A DNA stretch of 64,000 nucleotides from positions 1 to 64,000 of the forward strand of contig JAFGSY010000030.1 of assembly GCA_016934315.1 (NCBI GenBank), in the 5' to 3' direction. Source of the stretch: Candidatus Anaeroferrophillus wilburensis (GTDB lineage Bacteria; Desulfobacterota; Anaeroferrophillalia; Anaeroferrophillales; Anaeroferrophillaceae). This document shows, piece after piece, positions 28,064 to 36,517 of this stretch. Under the pieces are notes generated by a model. The model worked only from the letters and a program-made list of their open reading frames with translations, did no database searches and was not told where the DNA came from. The position numbers and the translations under genes were made by a program. The first letter of the stretch is position 1. Every line of letters begins with the position of its first letter.

Positions 28064-29323
28064 ATGATTTCTTCTGAAAAAGCAGCAAGAAAACTTCATG
28101 TTGTCCTCATTGAAGACAGTCATACAACAGCGGCCGCCATTGTCAATAAATTGGTCGATGTCCATGGTTGTCGTGTTTCTCATTTTGTCAATGGAAAAGA
28201 TTTTTTTTCCGGTTTTAATCTGAATGTATTGCCGGATATTTTTCTTGTTGACAGCATTTTAAAAGACCAACAGGGCAGATTGCTGGCCAGTGGTGTAGAT
28301 ATTGTTTCCCGGATAAAAACAATAAAGCGATATCTGAACGTCCCGGTTATCATGATGTCCAGCGCTGGTGACGAACAGGAGCCGCCGTTTCAAGCCATGG
28401 TTGACAGCTTCTATTACCAGCAGAAAATCAATGGTCTGATGGCCGGAGCCGCAGATGTTATCTATAAGCCGCATAGCGCTGATCTGGAATCGAATCCAGA
28501 TATGTTCCCCTTCGATGAATTGGTTCACAAAATCCGGATGCTGACTCAAAGAAGACTGCTGCAGCAGGAACTGAAGAAGAGCAATCGGCAGCTGCGTCAG
28601 AAAAACCGTGAGCTGGCCATGCTCAACAATAATTATATTAATGTCCTCAGTTTTGTATCCCATGAACTGAGAAACTCCCTGGTGGTTGTCGGTGGTTTTC
28701 TGCGACGCCTTTCCCGGAGTATTATTGGTGATGCGGAACAGAGAGACCTTGACACCATTATTTCCAACTGTGAATTCATGGAAGATATGATCGATCGCTA
28801 TCTCATCCTGTCGCGGATAGAGATGGGCCGCCTGCGGCTGAATATCACTGATATCGATGATTTCTATCAGATGATTATTGCCCCGGTTTTTAAACGACTT
28901 GGCCGGCAGAACCTGGAGAAAAGGATCTCCTACGATGGTCAGCTTGAACTGGCTGCGGTCTCTTTCCATGCCGATCGTTACCTGCTCCAGGTGGTGTTCA
29001 GCAATCTTTTCAACAACGCTCTTAAATATGGCATCCCTGAAGGCAAGATATCATATGGTGTCACCGCCTACGACGATGGTCTTCAGTTCCATGTCTGGAA
29101 TGAAGGAACCGGGATTGCCGATGATAAGATCAATAAGGTGTTTCAAAAATTTCAGCGACTGAAAGATCAGAATATTCCTGAACAGAAAGGCATCGGTCTG
29201 GGACTCTACAACGTCAAGGAGATTGTCGAACTCCATGGCGGCAAAATCTGGGTTGAAAGCGAATACGGCCAATGGGCTGATTTTATTTTCCGGCTGCCAC
29301 GAGTGGTATCGGAATCCCATTGA
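28064..29323 (+). CDS. receiver-histidine kinase (REC-HisKA-HATPase)
   Basis: 419 aa with an N-terminal receiver domain (IEDS 16-19, phosphoacceptor Asp63 in FLVDSIL, MMSSAG, KPHS) that has an insertion before the last helix. A coiled-coil linker follows, then HisKA with His200 in SFVSHELRNS and HATPase with NNALKYG, GTGIAD and GIGLGLYNVKEIVE. No membrane segments, so it is likely driven by phosphotransfer from another kinase or by a partner. It lies beside the oppositely oriented diguanylate cyclase gene; a link to c-di-GMP signalling is only suggested by position. Confidence 0.87.
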   Translation: MISSEKAARKLHVVLIEDSHTTAAAIVNKLVDVHGCRVSHFVNGKDFFSGFNLNVLPDIFLVDSILKDQQGRLLASGVDIVSRIKTIKRYLNVPVIMMSSAGDEQEPPFQAMVDSFYYQQKINGLMAGAADVIYKPHSADLESNPDMFPFDELVHKIRMLTQRRLLQQELKKSNRQLRQKNRELAMLNNNYINVLSFVSHELRNSLVVVGGFLRRLSRSIIGDAEQRDLDTIISNCEFMEDMIDRYLILSRIEMGRLRLNITDIDDFYQMIIAPVFKRLGRQNLEKRISYDGQLELAAVSFHADRYLLQVVFSNLFNNALKYGIPEGKISYGVTAYDDGLQFHVWNEGTGIADDKINKVFQKFQRLKDQNIPEQKGIGLGLYNVKEIVELHGGKIWVESEYGQWADFIFRLPRVVSESH

Positions 29324-29394
29324 CCTGCACGGCCATTATGTACTACGGTTTTGCAAACAATCTACTGTCTTGAGCATGGAGAGGAGGTCTGCAG

Positions 29395-29715
29395 ATGGAA
29401 ATGTTTTCATTGGCCCGTAAATTTCTGCTGATGGGGGTAGGGGCACTGTCGCTGACCGAAGAACGTCTAGAGCAGCTTATTGCCTCAATGGTCAAAAAAG
29501 GGGAGATCAGCAGCCAGGAGGGGCGTGAGTTGGTTGAAGAACTGCTTGCCAAAATAAAACAGGAGAAAGATGCTTTTTCGGAAAAGATCAAAAAGGAACT
29601 GGACAGCCTGATGGCCAGAATAGATGCACCAAAACGCAGTGAACTTGAGGCCTTGAAAAAAAGAATCGAAGAACTGGAAACAAAAATTGCTTCCCACCAG
29701 CATGCTTCTGACTGA
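29395..29715 (+). CDS. phasin-like coiled-coil protein
   Basis: 106 aa. A short hydrophobic segment (FLLMGVGALSL) then a long charged amphipathic helix (about 20-103) with an LT.ERLE start, as in PHA-granule phasin-like and PhaF-like proteins. AGGAGG is 7 bases before the ATG. The ubiB-type gene follows within 10 bases. Whether it binds PHA granules is unknown; no PHA synthase gene is in the window. Confidence 0.65.
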   Translation: MEMFSLARKFLLMGVGALSLTEERLEQLIASMVKKGEISSQEGRELVEELLAKIKQEKDAFSEKIKKELDSLMARIDAPKRSELEALKKRIEELETKIASHQHASD

Positions 29716-29724
29716 TGGGTGGCT

Positions 29725-31419
29725 ATGGATATCCTGCAGATTGACCGCACATACCGAAACATCAAACGATACCGCCAGATTATCGGTGTCTTTATCAGTT
29801 ATGGCTTTGGCGGCATCATTGAACAGCTCAACATTGACTATTATCTGGCCCTGGGGAAAAGCATTGTCACCCTGAACAAGGGCGGCCGCAAAAAACTCAT
29901 CCGCTACACCAAAGCCCAGCGCCTCAGGATGGCTCTTGAGGAACTGGGACCCACGTTCGTTAAGCTGGGGCAGCTGCTGTCAACCCGTCCCGATCTTATT
30001 CCTCCTTCGATCGTTAATGAATTAAAACATCTCCAGGACCAGGTGTCGCCCTTTCCCTATGCCGATGTTGTGCAGGTGATTGAATCATCGTTGGCGCGGC
30101 CCCTTGCTGAAATGTTTCCGGAATTCAACCGGGAGCCGGTGGCTGCCGCGTCCATGTCTCAAGTTCACCAGGCCAGGCTGGCTACCGGCGAGCTGGTGGC
30201 CGTCAAAATTCAGCGGCCGGGAATTACCCAGACCATTGAGACCGACATCGATATCATGATGAGCCTGGCCTATCTGATCGCCAAACATATCCCGGAATTG
30301 CAACTCTATGATCCGGTGGGAATTGTCAAGGAGTTTGCCAAAACCATCCGCAAGGAGCTTGATTTTCAGGTTGAAGGGCGGCACCTTGACCGCTTTGGCC
30401 AGAATTTTGCTGATGATCCGACAGTGAGCATCACCAGTGTGCACTGGCCGTTCACCGCCCGGGAAGTCTTGACCATGGGCTGGATTGAGGGGGTTAAAAT
30501 CAGTGAGCGCCAGGCTTTGATTGATGCCGGTCTTGATCCGAAAATAGTCGCCCGGAACGGCGCCACCCTGGTTTTGCGCCAGGTACTGGAGTTCGGCATT
30601 TTCCACGGCGACCCCCATCCGGGAAATCTGTTCGTGCTGCCCGGCAATGTCATCGCCCCCCTTGATTTCGGCATTGTCGGCCACCTGGACGAAGAACAGA
30701 ACCACCTGGTGCTTGACCTGCTGATGGCGGTTATCAACCGCGACATCCGGCGGTTGACCAATGTCCTCTCAGCGGTCGGGGTTATCGATGAAGACCGGAT
30801 CAATATGCGGGAGCTGCGGGCCGATCTCTACGATTTTGTCGACCGCTACTACAATATTCCCCTGCAGCAGATCGAGGTGGGGTCGCTGATCAGGGATTTC
30901 ATCGCCATTACCAGCCATCATCACATCCGTTTTCTGCCCGACATGATGCTGCTCCTCAAGGCCCTGATGACCATTGAAAGCGTCGGCCGCAGCCTCGATC
31001 CTGATTTTGACATGATCAGCCATGCAACCCCTTTTGTCAAACAGCTGCTCACCAGGAAGATGTCGCCGGAATATCTTGCCAAGGTGGTCTGGAGGCGGGT
31101 GCAGGAATTTCAGTCACTGGTGGAGATGCTGCCACGGGAAACCCAGGAGATCATTAAAAAACTCAGCAAGGGCAAACTGAAGATCGAGTTTGAGCATGTG
31201 GGGCTTGACCCCCTGGGCAAAAATCTCGACCGGATCACCAACCGCCTGTCGTTCAGCCTGATTATTTCCGCCACCATCGTCGCCTCGTCGCTGATCATGC
31301 AGACCAATACCGGCTTCATGTTCATGGGCTATCCGGTGCTGGGGATTATCGGCTACCTGGTGGCCGGCGGCCTGGGGTTCTGGCTGGCGATTGCCATCCT
31401 GAGATCGGGAAGAATATGA
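29725..31419 (+). CDS. ubiB: UbiB/AarF (ABC1 kinase-like) protein
   Basis: Atypical protein-kinase-like ATPase of the UbiB/ADCK family, needed for ubiquinone or other isoprenoid-lipid homeostasis in characterised cases. Seen: KLGQLLSTRPDLIP (KxGQ motif), A-rich loop AAASMSQVHQA, VAVKIQRPG with the invariant Lys, HGDPHPGNLFV catalytic loop and PLDFGIVG. Two membrane helices end the protein (about 505-560). 564 aa from ATG 29725; a GTG at 29719 is also possible. In a likely menaquinone user it may act on another prenyl lipid. Confidence 0.88.
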   Translation: MDILQIDRTYRNIKRYRQIIGVFISYGFGGIIEQLNIDYYLALGKSIVTLNKGGRKKLIRYTKAQRLRMALEELGPTFVKLGQLLSTRPDLIPPSIVNELKHLQDQVSPFPYADVVQVIESSLARPLAEMFPEFNREPVAAASMSQVHQARLATGELVAVKIQRPGITQTIETDIDIMMSLAYLIAKHIPELQLYDPVGIVKEFAKTIRKELDFQVEGRHLDRFGQNFADDPTVSITSVHWPFTAREVLTMGWIEGVKISERQALIDAGLDPKIVARNGATLVLRQVLEFGIFHGDPHPGNLFVLPGNVIAPLDFGIVGHLDEEQNHLVLDLLMAVINRDIRRLTNVLSAVGVIDEDRINMRELRADLYDFVDRYYNIPLQQIEVGSLIRDFIAITSHHHIRFLPDMMLLLKALMTIESVGRSLDPDFDMISHATPFVKQLLTRKMSPEYLAKVVWRRVQEFQSLVEMLPRETQEIIKKLSKGKLKIEFEHVGLDPLGKNLDRITNRLSFSLIISATIVASSLIMQTNTGFMFMGYPVLGIIGYLVAGGLGFWLAIAILRSGRI

Positions 31420-31598
31420 TCCTGCGCTTCCGGTATGGTAAGCTCTCAGGGCATGGTTGCCGCTCATTCTCGCCGGCCATTCATGGCCAGTTCTGAGGTG
31501 TCAGCCGCGAATCACCATCCAGGTGGTTCGTCCGGCGCATAACCTCTGGCAACGATACCGTGGCAGCTCTAAGCAATGGTTCAGCTCTGGCTGCCGGA

Positions 31599-33008
31599 TC
31601 AGGCAGGGGAGAGCAGCTGGTCCTTGATATATTTTTTTACTATGGGCGTGCTGGCTGGCAGGATGGCAAATCTTGACGGCAGCTGCTCGATGCCCTGGAG
31701 GGAAACCGGGACCGGCGGCGGAAAGCCGATCGCTTTCTCCACCGCCTGCGGAAACTTCGCCGGGTGGGCGGTGGCCAGGCAGATGGTAGTCACCCGGTCG
31801 CTGGTACGGGGTGGATTGAGCTTGCGGGCAACCTGAACGCCGACCGCGGTATGGGGATCGAGGATATAGCCGGTCTGTTGGTAGAACTCGGCGATGGTGG
31901 CAATGTTTTCCTCGTTGCTGGAATACCCGCTGGCAAAATCTGTCTGTACCCGGGCGAACCGGTGGTTGCCGATGGCAATCCTGCCACTCTCCTGAAGCTC
32001 TGCAAACACCTTGCAGATTGCGGCCGAATCACCGTCAAGAAGATAGTAGAGATAGCGTTCAAAATTGCTGGCCACCTGGATATCCATTGATGGACTCCAG
32101 GTGGGCACCACCTGACTGCGTTCGTAGACCCCCGAGGCGATGAAGTGGGAAAGGATGTTGTTTTCGTTGCTGGCCAGGATCAGCCGGCGGATCGGCAGGC
32201 CCATCTGTTTGGCCAGGTAGCCGGCAAAAATGTTGCCGAAATTGCCCGTGGGCACGACAATGTCGACAACCTCTCTCGCCGCCGCCGGCAGTTGCAGGTA
32301 GGCGGTGAAATAGTAGACGATCTGGGCCATGATCCGGGCCCAGTTGATGGAATTGACCGCCCCCAGATGAAACTCCCGTTTGAAGTCAAGATCGGCAAAA
32401 ATCTCCTTGACGATTCGCTGGCCATCATCAAACGTTCCTTCAACGGCGACATTGAAAACGTTGTCATCAAGCACCGAAGTCATCTGTTTTTCCTGGATCG
32501 GGCTGACTTTGCCGTGGGGGTGGAGAATGAAGATGTTGATATGCTTTTTGCCGCGAACACCGTAGATGGCTGCACTGCCGGTATCACCGGAGGTGGCGCC
32601 GAGGATGTTCAGCTCCTGCTGCCGGTCGGCCAGCAGGCGGGCGAACAGATTGCCCAGCAGTGAGAGGGCGATATCCTTGAAGGCCAGGGTTTGGCCGTGA
32701 AAAAGCTCCAGAATATAGAGATCCCCCTTTTTGACCAGCGGAGCAACCAGGGGGTTGGTGAAGGTAGCATAGCTCGTTTTGACCAGTTCCGCCAGGACGT
32801 CGGCCGCCAGACAGTCACCCACATAGGGCTGAAAAATCCTCAGGGCCAGCTGCTGGTAGGAAAGTTTTCCCAGCTGCTCCAGCTCGCCGGCAGAAAAGAC
32901 AGGAATCTCCTCCGGCAGCAGGAGACCGCCATCCGCCGCCAGCCCCATCATCACTGCATCGACAAAGGAAATCGGGGCGATGCCGCCCCGAGTACTGATA
33001 TAGTTCAT
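31599..33008 (-). CDS. thrC: threonine synthase
   Basis: PLP enzyme converting O-phosphohomoserine to threonine. Seen: N-terminal MNYISTRGGIAPISF, PLP lysine Lys111 in LAFKDIALSLLG, GATSGDTGSAAIYG phosphate loop and VPTGNFGNIFAGY. 469 aa, the longer (E. coli/yeast-like) class. ATG 33008 has AAGGA 8-9 bases upstream and is the family start. It begins 20 bp after hemE, suggesting one transcript. Confidence 0.93.
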   Translation of the reverse strand: MNYISTRGGIAPISFVDAVMMGLAADGGLLLPEEIPVFSAGELEQLGKLSYQQLALRIFQPYVGDCLAADVLAELVKTSYATFTNPLVAPLVKKGDLYILELFHGQTLAFKDIALSLLGNLFARLLADRQQELNILGATSGDTGSAAIYGVRGKKHINIFILHPHGKVSPIQEKQMTSVLDDNVFNVAVEGTFDDGQRIVKEIFADLDFKREFHLGAVNSINWARIMAQIVYYFTAYLQLPAAAREVVDIVVPTGNFGNIFAGYLAKQMGLPIRRLILASNENNILSHFIASGVYERSQVVPTWSPSMDIQVASNFERYLYYLLDGDSAAICKVFAELQESGRIAIGNHRFARVQTDFASGYSSNEENIATIAEFYQQTGYILDPHTAVGVQVARKLNPPRTSDRVTTICLATAHPAKFPQAVEKAIGFPPPVPVSLQGIEQLPSRFAILPASTPIVKKYIKDQLLSPA

Positions 33009-33028
33009 CGGTGATATCCTTCTCTCGG

Positions 33029-34060
33029 TCAACGGGCTGAAAACTCATGGACCGCGTCGATCATCGCCTTGGCATGGTCAATGGGGGTGGTGGGTAGAAT
33101 GCCATGGCCGAGATTGAAGATATGGCCCGGCCGACCGGCGGCCTGATCGAGAATCCCCTTGACCCGTTTCCTGATCTCCCCGATGGGGGCAAAAAGGGTG
33201 ATGGGATCGATATTGCCCTGGATGCCGCGATCCTCGCCGATGATTTTCCAGGCAGTGGCCAGGTCAATACGCCAGTCGATGCCGAGGATATCGCCGCCGG
33301 CATCGCGGACCAGATCAAGAAACGTAGCTGCCTGGTTGGCGAAATGGATCATGGGAACATTGTAGGGCGCCAGCGCCTGGAAAATTTTTTGGCTGTAGGG
33401 GAAGACATACTCGCGATAATCAGCCGGATTCAGGCAGCCGACCCAGCTGTCGAACAGCTGAATGACCTGGGCGCCGGCTTCAATCTGGGCTGACAGGTAG
33501 GAGATGACCACCGCCGTAATTTTATCCATCAGGCGATGAAACAGCTCAGGCTCGGCATACATCATCGTTTTGATATGCTGATACTGTTTGGACCCGCCTC
33601 CCTCAACCAGGTAGCTGGCCAGGGTGAACGGTGCGCCGGAAAAGCCGATCAGCGGCACTTTGCCGGTCAGTTCCCGGCGCAGCATCCCGATGGCTTCCAT
33701 TACGAAAGGCACCACTTCACGGGCGTCAATCACGGTCAGCCGATCGACGTCGGCGGCGGTTCTGATGGGGTGATCAAGCACCGGTCCGCGGCTTTCAATA
33801 AATTCAAAACCGGCGCCCATCCCTTCCAGCGGCACCAGAATATCGGAAAAAAGAATTGCGGCATCAAGTTCCATCCGGCGCAGTGGTTGCAGGGTTACTT
33901 CAACCGCCAGCTCCGGCTGCTTGCACATTTGCCAGAATGAATATTTTTCCCGCAGAGCCCGGTATTCAGGCAGGTAGCGACCGGCCTGGCGCATCATCCA
34001 GACAGGAGTGCAATCAACCGCCTGCCGGCGGCAGGCTTGTAAGAAACGACTGTTTTCCAT
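33029..34060 (-). CDS. hemE: uroporphyrinogen decarboxylase
   Basis: Decarboxylates uroporphyrinogen III to coproporphyrinogen III in haem synthesis. Seen: WMMRQAGRYLPEYR (signature 1, 21-34), FSDILVPLEGMG with the catalytic Asp, GFSGAPFTLASY, QLFDSWVG and NLGHGILPTTP. 343 aa, typical. AGGAGA lies 5 bases before the ATG. Divergent from uvrB, cotranscribed with thrC. Confidence 0.95.
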   Translation of the reverse strand: MENSRFLQACRRQAVDCTPVWMMRQAGRYLPEYRALREKYSFWQMCKQPELAVEVTLQPLRRMELDAAILFSDILVPLEGMGAGFEFIESRGPVLDHPIRTAADVDRLTVIDAREVVPFVMEAIGMLRRELTGKVPLIGFSGAPFTLASYLVEGGGSKQYQHIKTMMYAEPELFHRLMDKITAVVISYLSAQIEAGAQVIQLFDSWVGCLNPADYREYVFPYSQKIFQALAPYNVPMIHFANQAATFLDLVRDAGGDILGIDWRIDLATAWKIIGEDRGIQGNIDPITLFAPIGEIRKRVKGILDQAAGRPGHIFNLGHGILPTTPIDHAKAMIDAVHEFSAR

Positions 34061-34118
34061 GCTATTCTCCTTGTATAATAGTTATGTTTCCATAGCATGG
34101 TACTGAAACCTGATTCAA

Positions 34119-34137
34119 GCAATTTGTGTACAATTGC
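34119..34137. promoter_or_regulatory. inverted repeat between hemE and uvrB
   Basis: GCAATT and AATTGC around a 7-nt spacer form an exact 6-bp palindrome in the divergent promoter region, 71 bp before uvrB. It could be an operator for either gene. It does not match the E. coli LexA box; LexA motifs differ among related bacteria. Confidence 0.4.
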
Positions 34138-34207
34138 ATTGATTCACCTCCTATGGTATGTAGCCGTTGACCAGATCGCTGACCATACTGATGGATGCCC
34201 GCAACCC

Positions 34208-36205
34208 ATGCCTCCTTTTGTTATTCACTCACCATTCGAACCCCAGGGCGACCAGCCGGCGGCCATTGACCGGCTGACGGAAGGTCTGCGCTTTGGGGCA
34301 AGAGCACAGACCCTGCTGGGAGTGACCGGTTCCGGTAAAACCTTTACCCTGGCCCAGGTCATTGCCAGAGTCCAGAAAACCACTTTGGTCATTGCTCCCA
34401 ACAAAACCCTGGCCGCGCAGCTCTACCAGGAATTCAAGGATCTCTTTCCTGACAATAAAGTCGAGTATTTTGTCAGCTACTATGACTACTACCAGCCGGA
34501 AGCCTATATTCCCAGTACTGACACCTTTATTGAAAAGGATTCATCCATCAATGAGCAGATTGACAAGCTGCGCCATGCGGCCACCGTCGCTCTGTTGGAG
34601 CGTGAGGATGTCATTATTGTCGCCAGCGTTTCCTGCATTTACGGCCTGGGTTCGCCGGAAGCCTACAAAGGGATGCTGCTTTACCTGGAAACCGGTCGGG
34701 ATATCAACCGTGAAGAAGTGATGCGCAAGCTGGTGGAAATCCAGTACCAGCGCAATGAGATTGATTTCCATCGGGGAACCTTCCGGGTGCGGGGTGACGT
34801 GGTGGATGTTTTCCCTGCCAATATGGAGGATACCGCCCTGCGGCTGGAATTCTTCGGCGACGAGCTTGAACAGCTGTCCCTGTTTGATCCCCTGACCGGC
34901 AGGATGCTGGAAAAACGGCTGAAGTTTACTATTTATCCGGCCAGTCACTATGTCACTCCGGAAGAGAACCTCGGGCGGGCAATCAAGGCCATTCAAGATG
35001 AATTGAGGGACCGGCTGCAGTATTTTCAGGCCAATCAGCAGTTGCTGGAGGCCCAGCGACTAGAGCAGCGGACCATGTTTGATATTGAAATGATGGAGCA
35101 GATGGGCCACTGTCAGGGGATTGAAAATTATTCCCGCCATCTCACCGGCCGGCAGCCGGGCGAACCGCCGCCGACCCTGATGGATTATCTGCCCCGTGAC
35201 CACCTGCTGATCATCGATGAATGCCATGTTACCGTACCCCAAATCCGGGGGATGTACCGTGGCGACCGCTCCCGAAAGGAAACCCTGGTCAGCTACGGCT
35301 TCCGTCTGCCCTCAGCCCTTGACAACCGGCCTTTGCAGTTTGAAGAATTTGAGCAGCTGACCAACCAGGTCATTTATGTCTCTGCGACTCCCGGTGATTA
35401 TGAGCTGGAGCAGTCCGGCTCCCAGGTGGTCGAACAGATCATCAGACCCACCGGGCTGGTGGACCCGGAAGTCATGGTACTGCCGGCCAGCAGCCAGGTT
35501 GACGATCTTCTCGGCCGCATCAGGCCGGTAGTGGAGTGGGGCGAGCGGGTGCTGGTAACCACCCTGACCAAACGGATGGCCGAAGATCTCTGCGATTACC
35601 TGCAGCAGCTGGATTTCAAGGTTCGCTACCTCCACAGCGACATTGATACCCTGGAGCGGACCGAGTTGATCCGCAACCTGCGCCTCGGAACCTTTGATAT
35701 CCTGGTGGGCATCAATCTGCTGCGGGAAGGACTTGATATCCCCGAAGTTTCCCTGGTGGCCATTCTGGATGCTGATAAAGAGGGGTTTTTACGCTCTCAC
35801 CGTTCCCTTATCCAGACATCAGGGCGGGCAGCCCGTAATCTCCACGGCAAGGTGATCATGTACGCCGACCGGGTTACCGGTTCGATGCACAGCGCTCTTG
35901 ACGAAATGGAGAGGCGGCGGGAAAAACAGCAGCAGTACAATCTGCTCCATCATATCACCCCCACCAGTGTGGTGAAAAAAGTGCAGGAATCCATTGAGGT
36001 TGGCTACGGGGAGGGAGTGCCAGCGGCTGAAAGTGGTGCCGAAGAGCTGGCAGGCATTCTGGCCAAAGGGGAAAAAGCCTGCGAGCGGATGGTCAAGCGC
36101 TGGGAAAAGGAGATGGCTGCCGCCGCCAAAGCACTCAATTTTGAGCGGGCGGCCGAACTGCGGGACCAGATCAAGCGCCTGAAAACCGAAATGATCCTTG
36201 CCTGA
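34208..36205 (+). CDS. uvrB: excinuclease ABC subunit B
   Basis: DNA-damage-verifying helicase-like subunit of nucleotide excision repair. Seen: Walker A GVTGSGKT (38-45), beta-hairpin region [16 protein letters not shown] (Walker B), helicase motifs V/VI ([26 protein letters not shown]) and a C-terminal UVR domain that binds UvrC. 665 aa from ATG 34208, where family members begin ([14 protein letters not shown]). The SD is weak. Transcribed divergently from hemE. Confidence 0.95.
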   Translation: MPPFVIHSPFEPQGDQPAAIDRLTEGLRFGARAQTLLGVTGSGKTFTLAQVIARVQKTTLVIAPNKTLAAQLYQEFKDLFPDNKVEYFVSYYDYYQPEAYIPSTDTFIEKDSSINEQIDKLRHAATVALLEREDVIIVASVSCIYGLGSPEAYKGMLLYLETGRDINREEVMRKLVEIQYQRNEIDFHRGTFRVRGDVVDVFPANMEDTALRLEFFGDELEQLSLFDPLTGRMLEKRLKFTIYPASHYVTPEENLGRAIKAIQDELRDRLQYFQANQQLLEAQRLEQRTMFDIEMMEQMGHCQGIENYSRHLTGRQPGEPPPTLMDYLPRDHLLIIDECHVTVPQIRGMYRGDRSRKETLVSYGFRLPSALDNRPLQFEEFEQLTNQVIYVSATPGDYELEQSGSQVVEQIIRPTGLVDPEVMVLPASSQVDDLLGRIRPVVEWGERVLVTTLTKRMAEDLCDYLQQLDFKVRYLHSDIDTLERTELIRNLRLGTFDILVGINLLREGLDIPEVSLVAILDADKEGFLRSHRSLIQTSGRAARNLHGKVIMYADRVTGSMHSALDEMERRREKQQQYNLLHHITPTSVVKKVQESIEVGYGEGVPAAESGAEELAGILAKGEKACERMVKRWEKEMAAAAKALNFERAAELRDQIKRLKTEMILA

Positions 36206-36517
36206 CAGGCATGCCGGCAGCAGAGTATCGTCATTTCAAGATGTTTGGCTGTGGTTATTGGCAGCGGATGTCCGCAGGGATTACAAAAAACCCCTTGCTT
36301 TATTCTGTAAAGAGAGTAAAAGAGATACTCATTGTAAAGTATTGCCTGTTTTTTGTTATGAGAGACTGCTGTATCGAATCGCGCAATCCTCTTGTATTGG
36401 GATCGCGCGATTTTTTTATTTTCCGTTAAAAGGCGCCTTGTCTATGCAGGGTGTTTCAGTTCTGGTTGCATCGTGATGCAATCCCCAACATACCCATCAG
36501 CAGAAAGAACACACATT
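36206..36517 (+). other. gene-free leader of the DEAD-box helicase gene
   Basis: 312 bp with no convincing gene. It contains a GCGGA/TCCGC mini-hairpin near 36267-36278, ATACT/AGTAT complementarity around 36324-36345 and a strong intrinsic terminator at 36377-36418. It could hold the uvrB terminator, a small RNA gene, or an attenuated 5' leader of the helicase. Confidence 0.5.
36377..36418 (+). terminator. strong rho-independent terminator upstream of the DEAD-box gene
   Basis: AATCGCGCAATCC (36377-36389) pairs with GGATCGCGCGATT (36400-36412) with a single mismatch: a 13-bp stem over a 10-nt loop, followed by TTTTTTTATTTT. It ends 100 bp before the helicase ATG. Too far from uvrB (170 bp) to be certain it serves that gene; see the leader entry. 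Confidence 0.85.

Noticed and set aside
31465-31485. GGCCATTCATGGCC hairpin between ubiB and thrC
   Set aside because: No T-run on either side, so not a terminator; likely chance in G+C-rich spacer.
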